NCBI GenBank assembly: GCA_017538105.1
Contig: JAFYJN010000063.1
Location: 62,001 to 126,000 of the forward strand
From: Prevotella sp.
GTDB taxonomy: Bacteria > Bacteroidota > Bacteroidia > Bacteroidales > Bacteroidaceae
Direction: 5' to 3'
Length of the DNA stretch: 64,000 nucleotides
Shown here piece by piece: positions 26,456 through 35,113 of the stretch (the stretch's first letter is position 1; every line of letters begins with the position of its first letter). The notes beneath the pieces were generated by a model. That model made no database searches and was not told the origin of the DNA. It saw only the letters and a program-made list of their open reading frames with translations. The position numbers and the translations under genes are program-made.

Positions 26456-27067
26456 ATGGCAAAAAAAGAAAAGGAACAAGAAGAAATAAAAAACGAGCAG
26501 ACAGAAAGTCAGGACTGCATGAATCAGGAAACGGCAAACAATGAGGACGTTCAGGAAGAACAAGCCACCGAAGAGACACCGGAGGTGGCTGCCGAAGAGG
26601 AAGAGACGGCTGATTCCGACCCACTGAGCAAAGCAATGGCGGAAGCCGCCGAATGGGAGAAGAAATTCTACTACAAGTCGGCAGAGTTTGAAAACTACCG
26701 CAAACGCACCATCAAGGAGAAAGCCGAACTGATTCTCAACGGTTCGGAAAAAGCGGTGACGGCTATCCTTCCTGTCATCGACGATATGGAACGTGCCCTT
26801 GCCAATGCCGAAAAGACCGACGATGCCGTAGCTCTTAAAGAGGGCATGGAGTTGATATACAAGAAGTTCCTTAAAATACTCCAAGGCATGGGTGTGAAAA
26901 CCATCGACACTGCCGACCAAGATTTTGACACCAACTATCATGAAGCTGTGGCTATGGTGCCCGGCATGGGCGATGACAAAAAGGGCAAGGTTATTGACTG
27001 CGTGGAAACAGGTTACATGCTTAACGACAAGGTGATTCGCTTTGCCAAAGTGGCAGTGGGACAATGA
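26456..27067 (+). CDS. grpE: Nucleotide exchange factor GrpE
   Basis: A 203-residue protein. The N-terminal ~65 residues are acidic and disordered (NEDVQEEQATEETPEVAAEE). The GrpE dimerisation helix begins near KKFYYKSAEFENYRKRTIKE and the C-terminal beta domain ends in VDCVETGYMLNDKVIRFAKV-like sequence (here VIDCVETGYMLNDKVIRFA). It releases ADP from DnaK and works with DnaJ, encoded 95 bp downstream in the same direction. DnaK itself is not in the window. The arrangement grpE-dnaJ is common in Bacteroidota. Confidence 0.95.
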   Translation: MAKKEKEQEEIKNEQTESQDCMNQETANNEDVQEEQATEETPEVAAEEEETADSDPLSKAMAEAAEWEKKFYYKSAEFENYRKRTIKEKAELILNGSEKAVTAILPVIDDMERALANAEKTDDAVALKEGMELIYKKFLKILQGMGVKTIDTADQDFDTNYHEAVAMVPGMGDDKKGKVIDCVETGYMLNDKVIRFAKVAVGQ

Positions 27068-27162
27068 TAAGGTAAAAGGACAATAAAAAAGAGGAGTGAA
27101 TAGAGAACAATGGTTAATCCATCTGAACACTAAACACCCAACACTAAACAATAATTAAGATA

Positions 27163-28302
27163 GTGGCAAAACGTGACTATTATGAGGTGCTCGGCATAGA
27201 CAAGAACGCCTCGGAAGACGACATTAAGAAAGCCTATCGCAAGATAGCCATCAAATACCACCCCGACCGCAATCCAGGCAACAAAGAGGCCGAAGAGAAA
27301 TTCAAGGAAGCGGCTGAAGCATATGATGTGCTCCATGACCCTCAGAAACGTCAGCAATACGACCAGTTTGGCTTCGAGGGCCTACAAGGCATGGGAGGAT
27401 TCAGCGGTGGCGGATTCTCCATGGACGACATCTTCTCGATGTTCGGCAGCGTCTTTGGCGGTGGTGGATTCGGCGGATTCGGCGGCAGTCGTCAATCGGC
27501 ACGCCATCAGGGCAGTGACCTTAGGCTCAAAGTACGTCTTTCACTGCAAGAGGTGGCAGCTGGCTGCACCAAGAAGTTCAAGGTCAGGAAAGACATAACC
27601 TGTCCTCATTGCCACGGCAGTGGCGCCGAGGGTGGCAGTGGGTCGGAGACCTGCCCCACCTGTCATGGCAGCGGTGTAGAGGTGCGCACCAAACAAACCA
27701 TGTTCGGCATGATGCAGACACAAGCCCCCTGTCGCACCTGCGGCGGCGAGGGTTCCGTCATCAAAAACCGCTGTACTGAATGCGGTGGCAGCGGCGTGGT
27801 AAAAGGTGAGGAAGTAGTTGAAATCAACATCCCCAAAGGTGTGGGCGATGGTATGGTGTTCACCGTGAGCTGCAAAGGCAACGCGGGGCGGCGCAACGGC
27901 ATCCCCGGCGACATACAGGTATATATTGAGGAAGAAGAGAACGACACCTTCATCCGCGACGGACAGGACCTGATTTACAATCTTTTGCTCGACTTTCCCA
28001 CGGCAACCCTTGGCGGCGATGTGCGCATCCCGACCATCGAGGGCACGAAGGTGAAAATCAAGATTGAGCCGGGAACACAGCCAGGAAAGACGTTGCGTCT
28101 GCGCGGCAAAGGACTTCCCGCCGTCCAAGGTTATGGCAGCGGCTACGGCGACTTGGTAGTGAACGTGAGTGTGTATGTGCCGAAAACGCTGAGTCGCGAA
28201 GAACGCGAGACGATGGAACGGTTGAAAGACAGCGACAACTTCAAGGGCGACGCCAAGACCAAAGAGACCATCTTCCAGAAATTCAGGAATTATTTCAATT
28301 AA
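27163..28302 (+). CDS. dnaJ: Molecular chaperone DnaJ
   Basis: A 379-residue type I J-protein with a GTG start. It has the J domain ([20 protein letters not shown], then the HPD motif in KYHPDRNPG), a Gly/Phe-rich segment with repeated GGF units (~70-110), and the zinc-finger domain with four CxxCxGxG repeats ([24 protein letters not shown] and CTECGGSG). The C-terminal substrate-binding domain is complete. It stimulates DnaK ATPase and presents substrates. It is co-directional with grpE; the spacer between them holds short repeats of the ACACTAAACA type. Confidence 0.97.
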   Translation: MAKRDYYEVLGIDKNASEDDIKKAYRKIAIKYHPDRNPGNKEAEEKFKEAAEAYDVLHDPQKRQQYDQFGFEGLQGMGGFSGGGFSMDDIFSMFGSVFGGGGFGGFGGSRQSARHQGSDLRLKVRLSLQEVAAGCTKKFKVRKDITCPHCHGSGAEGGSGSETCPTCHGSGVEVRTKQTMFGMMQTQAPCRTCGGEGSVIKNRCTECGGSGVVKGEEVVEINIPKGVGDGMVFTVSCKGNAGRRNGIPGDIQVYIEEEENDTFIRDGQDLIYNLLLDFPTATLGGDVRIPTIEGTKVKIKIEPGTQPGKTLRLRGKGLPAVQGYGSGYGDLVVNVSVYVPKTLSREERETMERLKDSDNFKGDAKTKETIFQKFRNYFN

Positions 28303-28325
28303 AGGTAGAAGGTTCAATATATTAG

Positions 28326-28360
28326 TGTTGAGTGTTCCAACGGCCGTCCGGACACTCAAC
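28326..28360 (+). repeat. Spacer inverted repeat before folC
   Basis: GTTGAGTGT (28327-28335) pairs with ACACTCAAC (28352-28360), with two further C-G pairs after a bulge. The left arm contains the same 12-mer found twice in the coding region at 211-236. It has no T tract, so it is not a standard terminator. Confidence 0.55.
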
Positions 28361-28383
28361 AATCAACACTAAACAACCAAGAA

Positions 28384-29706
28384 TTGTCATACAAAGAGAC
28401 CATTGATTACCTGTTCAAGAGTACGCCCGTATTCGAGAAAGTGGGAGCCGTGGCCTACAAGCCGGGGTTAGACACCACGTTAGCCCTGGACAAACATCTA
28501 GGCTGTCCTCATCGCTCGTTCAAGACCATCCACGTGGCGGGCACCAACGGAAAAGGCAGTGTGTCACACACTTTGGCGGCTATTCTCCAGGCCGCAGGAC
28601 ATCGCGTGGGACTATTTACTTCGCCCCATCTTGTGGACTTCCGTGAGCGCATCCGCGTCAATGGCGAGATGATTAGTGAACAGGAAGTCGTCGACTTTGT
28701 GGCTCTGCACCGCTCTTTCTTTGAGCCTCTGCACCCCTCGTTCTTCGAACTCACCACCGCCATGGCGTTCTGGTATTTCGAAAAGCAAGAGGTGGACATC
28801 GCTGTGGTGGAGGTAGGATTGGGCGGACGCCTCGACAGCACCAACATCATCACACCAATCCTCTCCATCATCACCAATATCTCTTTCGACCACACCCAGT
28901 TCCTTGGTCACACCTTGGAGATGATAGCCACGGAAAAAGCAGGCATTATCAAGGAAGGTGTGCCGGTGGTCATCGGTGAGGCCAACGAGAACACAAGGCC
29001 TGTATTCGCACGCACTGCTTTTGAACGTCGGGCTCCCATTATATTTGCCGAAGACGACAAGATCGTGGTGGGCAACCTGGCCAAAGACAGCGACAGTCCT
29101 TCCTATGTAGTTGACCTATACATCAACGATGGTAAGCGACACGGCAAAAACAGGGTGGCTTATGAGTTGCGCGGATACTACCAAGAGAAAAACGCCAACA
29201 CCGTTTTATGGGCCTGTGAAAAATTGCGACAGGATGGATGGATCAAAGGGCTGGAAGAAATACGCAAGGGATTCGCACACGTCTGCGAGATGACTGGACT
29301 GGTAGGTCGCTGGCAACAACTGCGCAAACAGCCCACCGTCATCTGCGACACAGGCCATAACGTGGGAGGATGGGAATATCTCAGTGCCCAACTCAAACGA
29401 CAGGACTGCCGTACCATGCGCATCGTTTTCGGTATGGTAGATGACAAAGATATCGACACTGTATTGGGCATGTTGCCCACCGATGCCGTCTACTATTTCA
29501 CACAAGCAACCACCCATCGCGCCATACCCTCAACCATAGTGGCAGAGAAAGCCGCCAACCACGGGTTGGACGGAAAACCCTTCGCCACTGTAGCGGATGC
29601 GTATCAGGCCGCTTTGGCCGATGCTGGAACCGACGACTTTATCTTTGTAGGCGGCAGCAGCTATGTAGTGGCTGATTTGCTCGCTGTTGTTCCTAGGATT
29701 GCCTAA
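28384..29706 (+). CDS. folC: Folylpolyglutamate synthase / dihydrofolate synthase
   Basis: A 440-residue Mur-ligase-family protein with the P-loop HVAGTNGKGSVSHTLAAI, then GLFTSPHLVDFRERIRVNGE, VVEVGLGGRLDSTNI, and SFDHTQFLGHTLEMIATEKAG with the carbamylated-Lys region. ICDTGHNVGGWEYL lies in the C-terminal ligase domain. It adds glutamate to dihydropteroate or folate. The start appears to be TTG at 28384, since no ATG occurs before the conserved N-terminal sequence. It is downstream of dnaJ, separated by the inverted-repeat spacer. It is likely housekeeping and unlinked in function to the chaperones. Confidence 0.92.
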   Translation: MSYKETIDYLFKSTPVFEKVGAVAYKPGLDTTLALDKHLGCPHRSFKTIHVAGTNGKGSVSHTLAAILQAAGHRVGLFTSPHLVDFRERIRVNGEMISEQEVVDFVALHRSFFEPLHPSFFELTTAMAFWYFEKQEVDIAVVEVGLGGRLDSTNIITPILSIITNISFDHTQFLGHTLEMIATEKAGIIKEGVPVVIGEANENTRPVFARTAFERRAPIIFAEDDKIVVGNLAKDSDSPSYVVDLYINDGKRHGKNRVAYELRGYYQEKNANTVLWACEKLRQDGWIKGLEEIRKGFAHVCEMTGLVGRWQQLRKQPTVICDTGHNVGGWEYLSAQLKRQDCRTMRIVFGMVDDKDIDTVLGMLPTDAVYYFTQATTHRAIPSTIVAEKAANHGLDGKPFATVADAYQAALADAGTDDFIFVGGSSYVVADLLAVVPRIA

Positions 29707-29862
29707 GATGAACTAGGATTGCCAAAGATTGTCTACAAGCTAAAAGCACCTTAACCCTTTTTAACTTTTCCTTTTTGCCCTTTTTCCTTGTTTCTTTCGT
29801 CATTGTCGTTTTTTTTGAGTTACTTTGCACACTACATAAACAGTAACTAAAATCAAATCGAT

Positions 29863-30945
29863 ATGATGGAAACAGAAAACTTGAGTGGTCTGCGCAGAGA
29901 AAACTTCCAGACCACTATCAACGGCAAACAGACAGATTTGTATTTCCTGAGGAACAACGCTGGCAGCGAAGTGGCCATTACCAACTATGGGGGCGCTATC
30001 GTGGCCATCATGGTACCCGACCGCGACGGCAAGTACGCCAATGTTATTCAAGGATATGACAACATCCAGGATGCGATTAACTCGTCCGAGCCTTATTTGA
30101 GCACACTCATCGGTCGTTTCGGCAACCGCATCTGCCGAGGCAAATTCCAACTCAAAGGCAAGGAATACCAACTGGCCATCAACGATGGACCCAATGCCTT
30201 ACATGGTGGACCGAAAGGGTTCCACGCACGCGTATGGGATGCCATGCAGATGAATGACAACACATTGGTGCTCAACCTCATCTCCGCCTATGGCGAGGAA
30301 GGCTATACTGGCGAAGTGAAAGTGACCGTTGTTTACACTTTCACCAACGAGAATGAACTGGTTATCGAATACATGGCCACAACCAACAAGAAAACCATCA
30401 TCAACCTGACCAACCACGGATTCTTCTCGCTTGCTGGCATCGCCGACCCCACTCCGACTATTGAAGACTTGGAGTGCGAAATCAACGCCGACTTCTATCT
30501 GCCCATCGACGAAACGAGCATCCCTACAGGCGAGATTCGTTTCGTGGAAGGCACTCCCTTCGACTTCCGCAAGTCGAAGACTTTCGGCCAAGACATCGAT
30601 GCCGACAACGAACAGATTCGCAACGGTTCCGGATATGACCACTGCTATGTTCTGAACAAGCGTGAAGAGGGAGAACTGAGTTTCGCTGCACGTATTCATG
30701 AGCCGAAGAGCGGGCGCACGATGGACGTGTTCACTACCGAACCCGGCGTGCAGGTGTACACCGACAACTTTGGCTCTGGATTCAAAGGACAGCACGGTGC
30801 CACATTCCCCCGCCGCAGTGCCGTATGCTTCGAGGCACAGCACTTCCCCGACAGCCCTAACCGTCCGTACTTCCCCTCAGTGGTACTGAAACCTGGACAG
30901 CAATACAAACAGAAGACCATCTACAAGTTTGGTGTGCAGAAGTGA
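29863..30945 (+). CDS. galM: Aldose 1-epimerase (mutarotase), cytoplasmic
   Basis: A 360-residue galactose mutarotase-like protein without a signal peptide. Family motifs are present: ITNYGGAIVAIMVPDRDGK, LIGRFGNRICRGKFQL, LHGGPKGFHARVWDA with the catalytic His, LTNHGFFSLAG with the second His, and EPGVQVYTDNFGSG; the catalytic Glu falls near CFEAQHFPDSPN. It interconverts alpha and beta sugars and supplies alpha-galactose for GalK encoded two genes down. It is the first gene of the galactose unit. A promoter-like TTACTTTG (one mismatch to TAnnTTTG) is at 29820-29827. Confidence 0.92.
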   Translation: MMETENLSGLRRENFQTTINGKQTDLYFLRNNAGSEVAITNYGGAIVAIMVPDRDGKYANVIQGYDNIQDAINSSEPYLSTLIGRFGNRICRGKFQLKGKEYQLAINDGPNALHGGPKGFHARVWDAMQMNDNTLVLNLISAYGEEGYTGEVKVTVVYTFTNENELVIEYMATTNKKTIINLTNHGFFSLAGIADPTPTIEDLECEINADFYLPIDETSIPTGEIRFVEGTPFDFRKSKTFGQDIDADNEQIRNGSGYDHCYVLNKREEGELSFAARIHEPKSGRTMDVFTTEPGVQVYTDNFGSGFKGQHGATFPRRSAVCFEAQHFPDSPNRPYFPSVVLKPGQQYKQKTIYKFGVQK

Positions 30946-31009
30946 CAATGGGCAATTATCAGCAAGCTTCGCCATCATAATGAAAAATTCACTTTGACTT
31001 TTGGACCAT

Positions 31010-31036
31010 CTGTCCCCCTCCCTTTGGAGGGGGCAG
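31010..31036 (+). repeat. Hairpin in the galM-transporter spacer
   Basis: CTG plus CCCCCTCC pairs with GGAGGGGG plus CAG around a 4-nt loop, with one bulged T. A T-rich stretch follows, so it may attenuate transcription between the two genes. Similar C5/G5 hairpins occur at 62880-62903 and, shorter, at 38475-38489. Confidence 0.5.
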
Positions 31037-31093
31037 AGATTTATTATTTTTGTCCAAGCCTAAAAACTTAAGAACTAAAAACTCAACAACTAT

Positions 31094-32380
31094 ATGGAAA
31101 ACAACAAGACAAATGGCAAACTGATTGCCATCATCACCATGTGTTTCATCTTCGCGATGATTAGTTTTGTAACCAACATGGGCGCCCCCTTCGGCAACAT
31201 CTGGGGCGAGCATTTCCCCTTCGCCAAGGCATGGGGTAACTTGATGAACTTCGCCGCATATCTCTTCATGGGAATCCCCGCCGGCAAGATGCTCATCAAA
31301 TACGGCTACAAAAAAACGGCCCTCACCGCTTTGATCGTGGGTATCGTGGGACTTGCATTCCAATATCTCTCCAGTTTGGTAGGCGCCAAAACAGGATTGT
31401 TTGAATATCAAGGAGTTACGGTAACGCTCAACTTATTTATTTATCTCTTAGGTGCTTTCATCTGCGGTTTCTGTGTTTGTATGCTCAACACCGTGGTGAA
31501 CCCGATGCTCAACTTGCTTGGTGGTGGCGGCAACAAAGGTAACCAGCTGATACAGATTGGTGGTACATTGAACTCATTGACAGGAACGTTGACCCCGTTG
31601 CTGACAGGCATCTTGGTAGGTACAGTGACGAAAGACACCCACATGAGCGATGTGTCGCCATTGCTCTTTATCGGCATGGCCGTCTTCGCCATCTCCTTTG
31701 TCATCATCAGTCGTGTGAACATACCCGAGCCCACGTTGGGTAAGGTACAACCCAAATACGAGCGTAGCCCGTTGGCCTTCCGCCACTGTCTGCTTGGCGT
31801 CATCGCCATATTCTTCTACGTGGGCATTGAAATAGGTATCCCCATGCAGCTGAATTTCTACTTGACCAACCTCGGTTTTGAAGGGGCTGCCGTGGTAGGT
31901 GGTGCCTATGCCGCAGCCTATTGGTTCCTGATGATGGTGGGTCGTTTCTGCTCCAGCTTCATCTCCGGCAAGGTGTCAACGCGCACTCAGCTGACCATCG
32001 TATCATCTGTGGCCATTGCACTGCTTGTCATCGCCATCTTCATGCCGGAAAGCTCCACGATGACAGTTTCGCTCATCAGCGACAATCCCGTACCCACGAA
32101 GAGCGTGCTCATCGCCATCTGCGGTCTGTGCACCTCCATCATGTGGGGTGGAATTTTCAACCTCTCCGTCGAAGGACTGGGCAAATACACCGAAGCTGCG
32201 TCGGGCCTGTTCATGACGATGGTGGTGGGTGGTGGCATCATGCCCCTCATCCAAGAGAGCATTGCCAAGAGTGCAGGTATCATCAACAGCTACTGGCTGG
32301 TCATCGGTATGTTGGCCTATATCCTCTTCTACGCCCTCATTGGCTCTAGAAATGTGAACAAGGACATCAAGGTGGATTGA
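31094..32380 (+). CDS. MFS sugar transporter (glucose/galactose type)
   Basis: A 428-residue major facilitator protein with about 12 hydrophobic segments. It starts with a short polar N terminus and the first TM region LIAIITMCFIFAMISFVTNM; the loop after TM2 has GIPAGKMLIKYGYKKTALTA, the family A-motif region. Between galM and galK, this matches the galactose operon arrangement in Bacteroides, where it imports the monosaccharide. No signal peptide is present. The specific sugar is inferred from context, and the FucP-like subfamily also handles fucose or glucose. Confidence 0.88.
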   Translation: MENNKTNGKLIAIITMCFIFAMISFVTNMGAPFGNIWGEHFPFAKAWGNLMNFAAYLFMGIPAGKMLIKYGYKKTALTALIVGIVGLAFQYLSSLVGAKTGLFEYQGVTVTLNLFIYLLGAFICGFCVCMLNTVVNPMLNLLGGGGNKGNQLIQIGGTLNSLTGTLTPLLTGILVGTVTKDTHMSDVSPLLFIGMAVFAISFVIISRVNIPEPTLGKVQPKYERSPLAFRHCLLGVIAIFFYVGIEIGIPMQLNFYLTNLGFEGAAVVGGAYAAAYWFLMMVGRFCSSFISGKVSTRTQLTIVSSVAIALLVIAIFMPESSTMTVSLISDNPVPTKSVLIAICGLCTSIMWGGIFNLSVEGLGKYTEAASGLFMTMVVGGGIMPLIQESIAKSAGIINSYWLVIGMLAYILFYALIGSRNVNKDIKVD

Positions 32381-32462
32381 GCAACAACCCATTGAGATTA
32401 TAAAAATGACCCACCAAGTTATTTAATCTTATCATTAATCTTTAAATATTTAATCATACATC

Positions 32463-33623
32463 ATGAACATCGAACACGTAAGAAGTCGTTTCATTAAGCA
32501 TTTTGATGGCAAGACCGGTAACATTTACCATTCGCCGGGCCGTATTAACCTCATTGGCGAACACACCGACTACAACGGGGGCTTCGTATTCCCTGGCGCC
32601 GTAGACTGCGGCATCATGGCCGAAGTGCGCCCCAATGGCCTGAACACCGTGATATGCTATGCCATCGATCTGAAGGACAAAGTGGAATTCAAAGTCGACG
32701 ACCCCGTAGGGCCACGTGCTTCATGGGCACGGTATATTTATGGCATCGTACAGGAGATGCGCAAACGTGGTGTCGACGTGAAGGGTTTCAACACCGCCTT
32801 CTCGGGTGATGTGCCCCTGGGTGCCGGCATGTCTTCGTCGGCAGCATTGGAGAGCTGCTTCGCTTTCGCCCTGAACGACCTATTCGGCGACAACAAAGTG
32901 TCGAAATGGGACATGGCACTTGCTGGACAAGCCACAGAGCACAATTACTGCGGCGTGAACTGCGGTATCATGGACCAGTTTGCCAGTGTTTTCGGACAGG
33001 CGGGCAAACTGATGCGCCTCGACTGCCGCAGCCGCGAGTTCGAATATTTCCCCTTCAACCCGAAAGGCTACAAGCTGGTGTTGCTCAACTCATGTGTGAA
33101 ACACGAACTGGCAGGCTCGCCTTACAATGACCGTCGCAACTCATGCGAGAACGTGGTGAAACACATTGCCGCCAAACATCCGGAAGGCAAATTCGAGACA
33201 CTGCGCGACTGCACGTGGGAACAGTTGGAAGAGGTGCGTACCGAGGTGGGTGAAGAAGACTACAAGCGTGCCCACTTCGTGCTGGGTGAAAAAGACCGCG
33301 TGTTGGCTGTTTGCGATGCCTTGGTGGCTGACGACTACGAGACCGTAGGCCGCATGATGTACGAAACCCACGAAGGACTGTCGAAGGAATATGAGGTGAG
33401 TTGCGAAGAACTCGACTTCCTCAACGACATCGCCCGCGATAATGGTGTCACTGGCAGCCGTATCATGGGTGGCGGATTCGGTGGCTGTACCATCAACCTG
33501 GTGAAGGACGAACTATATGAGCCGTTTATCGCGGATGCCAAGAAGCGCTACTTCGAGAAATACGGCAAAGAGCCGAAAGTCATCGACGTGGTCATCGGCG
33601 ATGGTTCGCGCCGCATCTGCTGA
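32463..33623 (+). CDS. galK: Galactokinase
   Basis: A 386-residue GHMP kinase. The galactokinase signature GRINLIGEHTDYNGGFVFPG is near the N terminus, the ATP-binding loop VPLGAGMSSSAALE in the middle, and the third GHMP motif GSRIMGGGFGGCTINLV near the end. It phosphorylates alpha-galactose, feeding galactose 1-phosphate into the Leloir pathway (GalT and GalE are not in the window). It is the third gene of the galM-transporter-galK unit, 82 bp after the transporter gene. A strong terminator follows, closing the transcript. Confidence 0.96.
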   Translation: MNIEHVRSRFIKHFDGKTGNIYHSPGRINLIGEHTDYNGGFVFPGAVDCGIMAEVRPNGLNTVICYAIDLKDKVEFKVDDPVGPRASWARYIYGIVQEMRKRGVDVKGFNTAFSGDVPLGAGMSSSAALESCFAFALNDLFGDNKVSKWDMALAGQATEHNYCGVNCGIMDQFASVFGQAGKLMRLDCRSREFEYFPFNPKGYKLVLLNSCVKHELAGSPYNDRRNSCENVVKHIAAKHPEGKFETLRDCTWEQLEEVRTEVGEEDYKRAHFVLGEKDRVLAVCDALVADDYETVGRMMYETHEGLSKEYEVSCEELDFLNDIARDNGVTGSRIMGGGFGGCTINLVKDELYEPFIADAKKRYFEKYGKEPKVIDVVIGDGSRRIC

Positions 33624-33653
33624 CCTTTTCTGGAAGTTCCCTACTACGATTAC

Positions 33654-33684
33654 CGGCTGCACCATAGGAGTGCAGCCGTTTTTT
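33654..33684 (+). terminator. Rho-independent terminator after galK
   Basis: Perfect 9-bp stem CGGCTGCAC/GTGCAGCCG, a 7-nt loop and a T6 tract. Confidence 0.92.
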
Positions 33685-33762
33685 ATTCACAGATAAAACG
33701 CTCTCATTATTTAAGCGCAATTATTCATCGATAAAGTGTTGTAAATCGTAGATTTAGCGAAA

Positions 33763-33840
33763 AAGTGTTAAAAATACACTTGTTCAAAAAAAAGTTGGAA
33801 AAACACATTGCTTTTCAAAAAAATAAGTGTAATTTTACAC
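33763..33840 (+). promoter_or_regulatory. Candidate operators and promoter before the arabinose unit
   Basis: Two related inverted repeats lie upstream of the gene at 33873: AAGTGTTAAAAATACACTT at 33763-33781 and GTGTAATTTTACAC at 33827-33840. The second overlaps the only -7-like box here (TAATTTTA). The likely ligand is AraR, encoded two genes downstream, but this is inference. Confidence 0.4.
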
Positions 33841-33872
33841 CCAAAATCTAATCATCTACAATTTACTCTCTT

Positions 33873-35042
33873 ATGAACACCAAAACAAGAAACTTTTTTG
33901 TGCTCGCAGGTGCCTGCATGGCCCTGATGTGCGGTTGCCAAAAAGATGGCAAGACTTTGACCCAGTCGGGACTCGACCCCTTGGCTTTCGACTCCGTTAT
34001 CAATGGTAAGGAAGTTCATCTCTACACTTTGAAAAACGCCAATGGCATGGAAGCATGCATCACCAACTTTGGAGGACGCGTGGTGTCGATTATGGTGCCC
34101 GACAAAGACGGCAAAATGACCGACGTGGTGCTTGGATATGACAACTTGCGCCAATACACCGACAGCGTTAACAGCCCAAGCGATTTCGGTTCTACCGTAG
34201 GACGCTATGCCAACCGCATCAAGGACGGCAAAATTACCGTTGAAGGCAAGGAATATCAATTGCCACGCAACAACTTCGGTCACTGCCTCCACGGCGGTAC
34301 CAGTGGATGGATGTATCAGGTGTATGAAGCACAGCAGCCCAACGATTCAACGCTGGTGCTCACGCTGACCTCGCCCGATGGCGACAACGGCTTCCCCGGC
34401 GAAGTGAAGGTGACCGCCACTTATTCGCTTACCGCTGACAATGCTCTCGACTGCAAATACGAGGCCACAACTGACAAGGAAACCGTTATCAATATGACGA
34501 ACCACAGCTATTTCAACCTCAACGGCGACCCCTCGCAGGAAGCTATGGACATGGTGATGTACATCAATGCTGATAACTGGACACCCGCCGATGCCACCTA
34601 TATGACCACGGGGGAAATCAAACCCGTTGAGGGCACTCCGATGGACTTCCGTGAGGCACACGCCATTCTCGACCATGTGAACGACAGCACCTTCGACCAA
34701 ATCAAGAATGCTACGGGCTATGACCACAACTGGTGTCTGAACACATATAAAGACGGTAAGGGCGACGACAGCCAAGTGGCCGTTTCGCTGTTCTCACCGA
34801 AGACAAGCATCATGCTCGAAGTATTCACCAACGAACCAGGTATGCAGGTTTACACCGGCAACTTCCAGGGAACAGGCATCTCATGTAAGCATGGCATCAA
34901 ATACCCCAAGCACGTGAGCGTGTGTCTAGAAAGCCAGAAATATCCCGACTCACCCAACAAAAAAGACTGGCCGTCGCCTTACCTGAAACCCGGTGAGAAG
35001 TACTACAGCCATCTGGTTTACAAATTTTCGGTGAAGAAATAA
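33873..35042 (+). CDS. Aldose 1-epimerase lipoprotein
   Basis: A 389-residue mutarotase with a lipoprotein signal (FVLAGACMALMCGC, lipobox MCGC). It resembles the cytoplasmic mutarotase at 29863 but is exported: ITNFGGRVVSIMVPDKDGKM, TVGRYANRIKDGKIT, LHGGTSGWMYQVYEA with the catalytic His, MTNHSYFNLNGD with the second His, and EPGMQVYTGNFQGT. CLESQKYPDSPNKKDW carries the catalytic Glu region. It probably acts on arabinose or galactose released at the cell surface before uptake by the SSS transporter encoded next. It is the first gene of the arabinose unit. Confidence 0.9.
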   Translation: MNTKTRNFFVLAGACMALMCGCQKDGKTLTQSGLDPLAFDSVINGKEVHLYTLKNANGMEACITNFGGRVVSIMVPDKDGKMTDVVLGYDNLRQYTDSVNSPSDFGSTVGRYANRIKDGKITVEGKEYQLPRNNFGHCLHGGTSGWMYQVYEAQQPNDSTLVLTLTSPDGDNGFPGEVKVTATYSLTADNALDCKYEATTDKETVINMTNHSYFNLNGDPSQEAMDMVMYINADNWTPADATYMTTGEIKPVEGTPMDFREAHAILDHVNDSTFDQIKNATGYDHNWCLNTYKDGKGDDSQVAVSLFSPKTSIMLEVFTNEPGMQVYTGNFQGTGISCKHGIKYPKHVSVCLESQKYPDSPNKKDWPSPYLKPGEKYYSHLVYKFSVKK

Positions 35043-35113
35043 TTTACAAAAGGAAGTTATAAAGGAATCCATTTTAACTCCCACTTTAACTCCCGATTAA
35101 TAATTTATCAATT

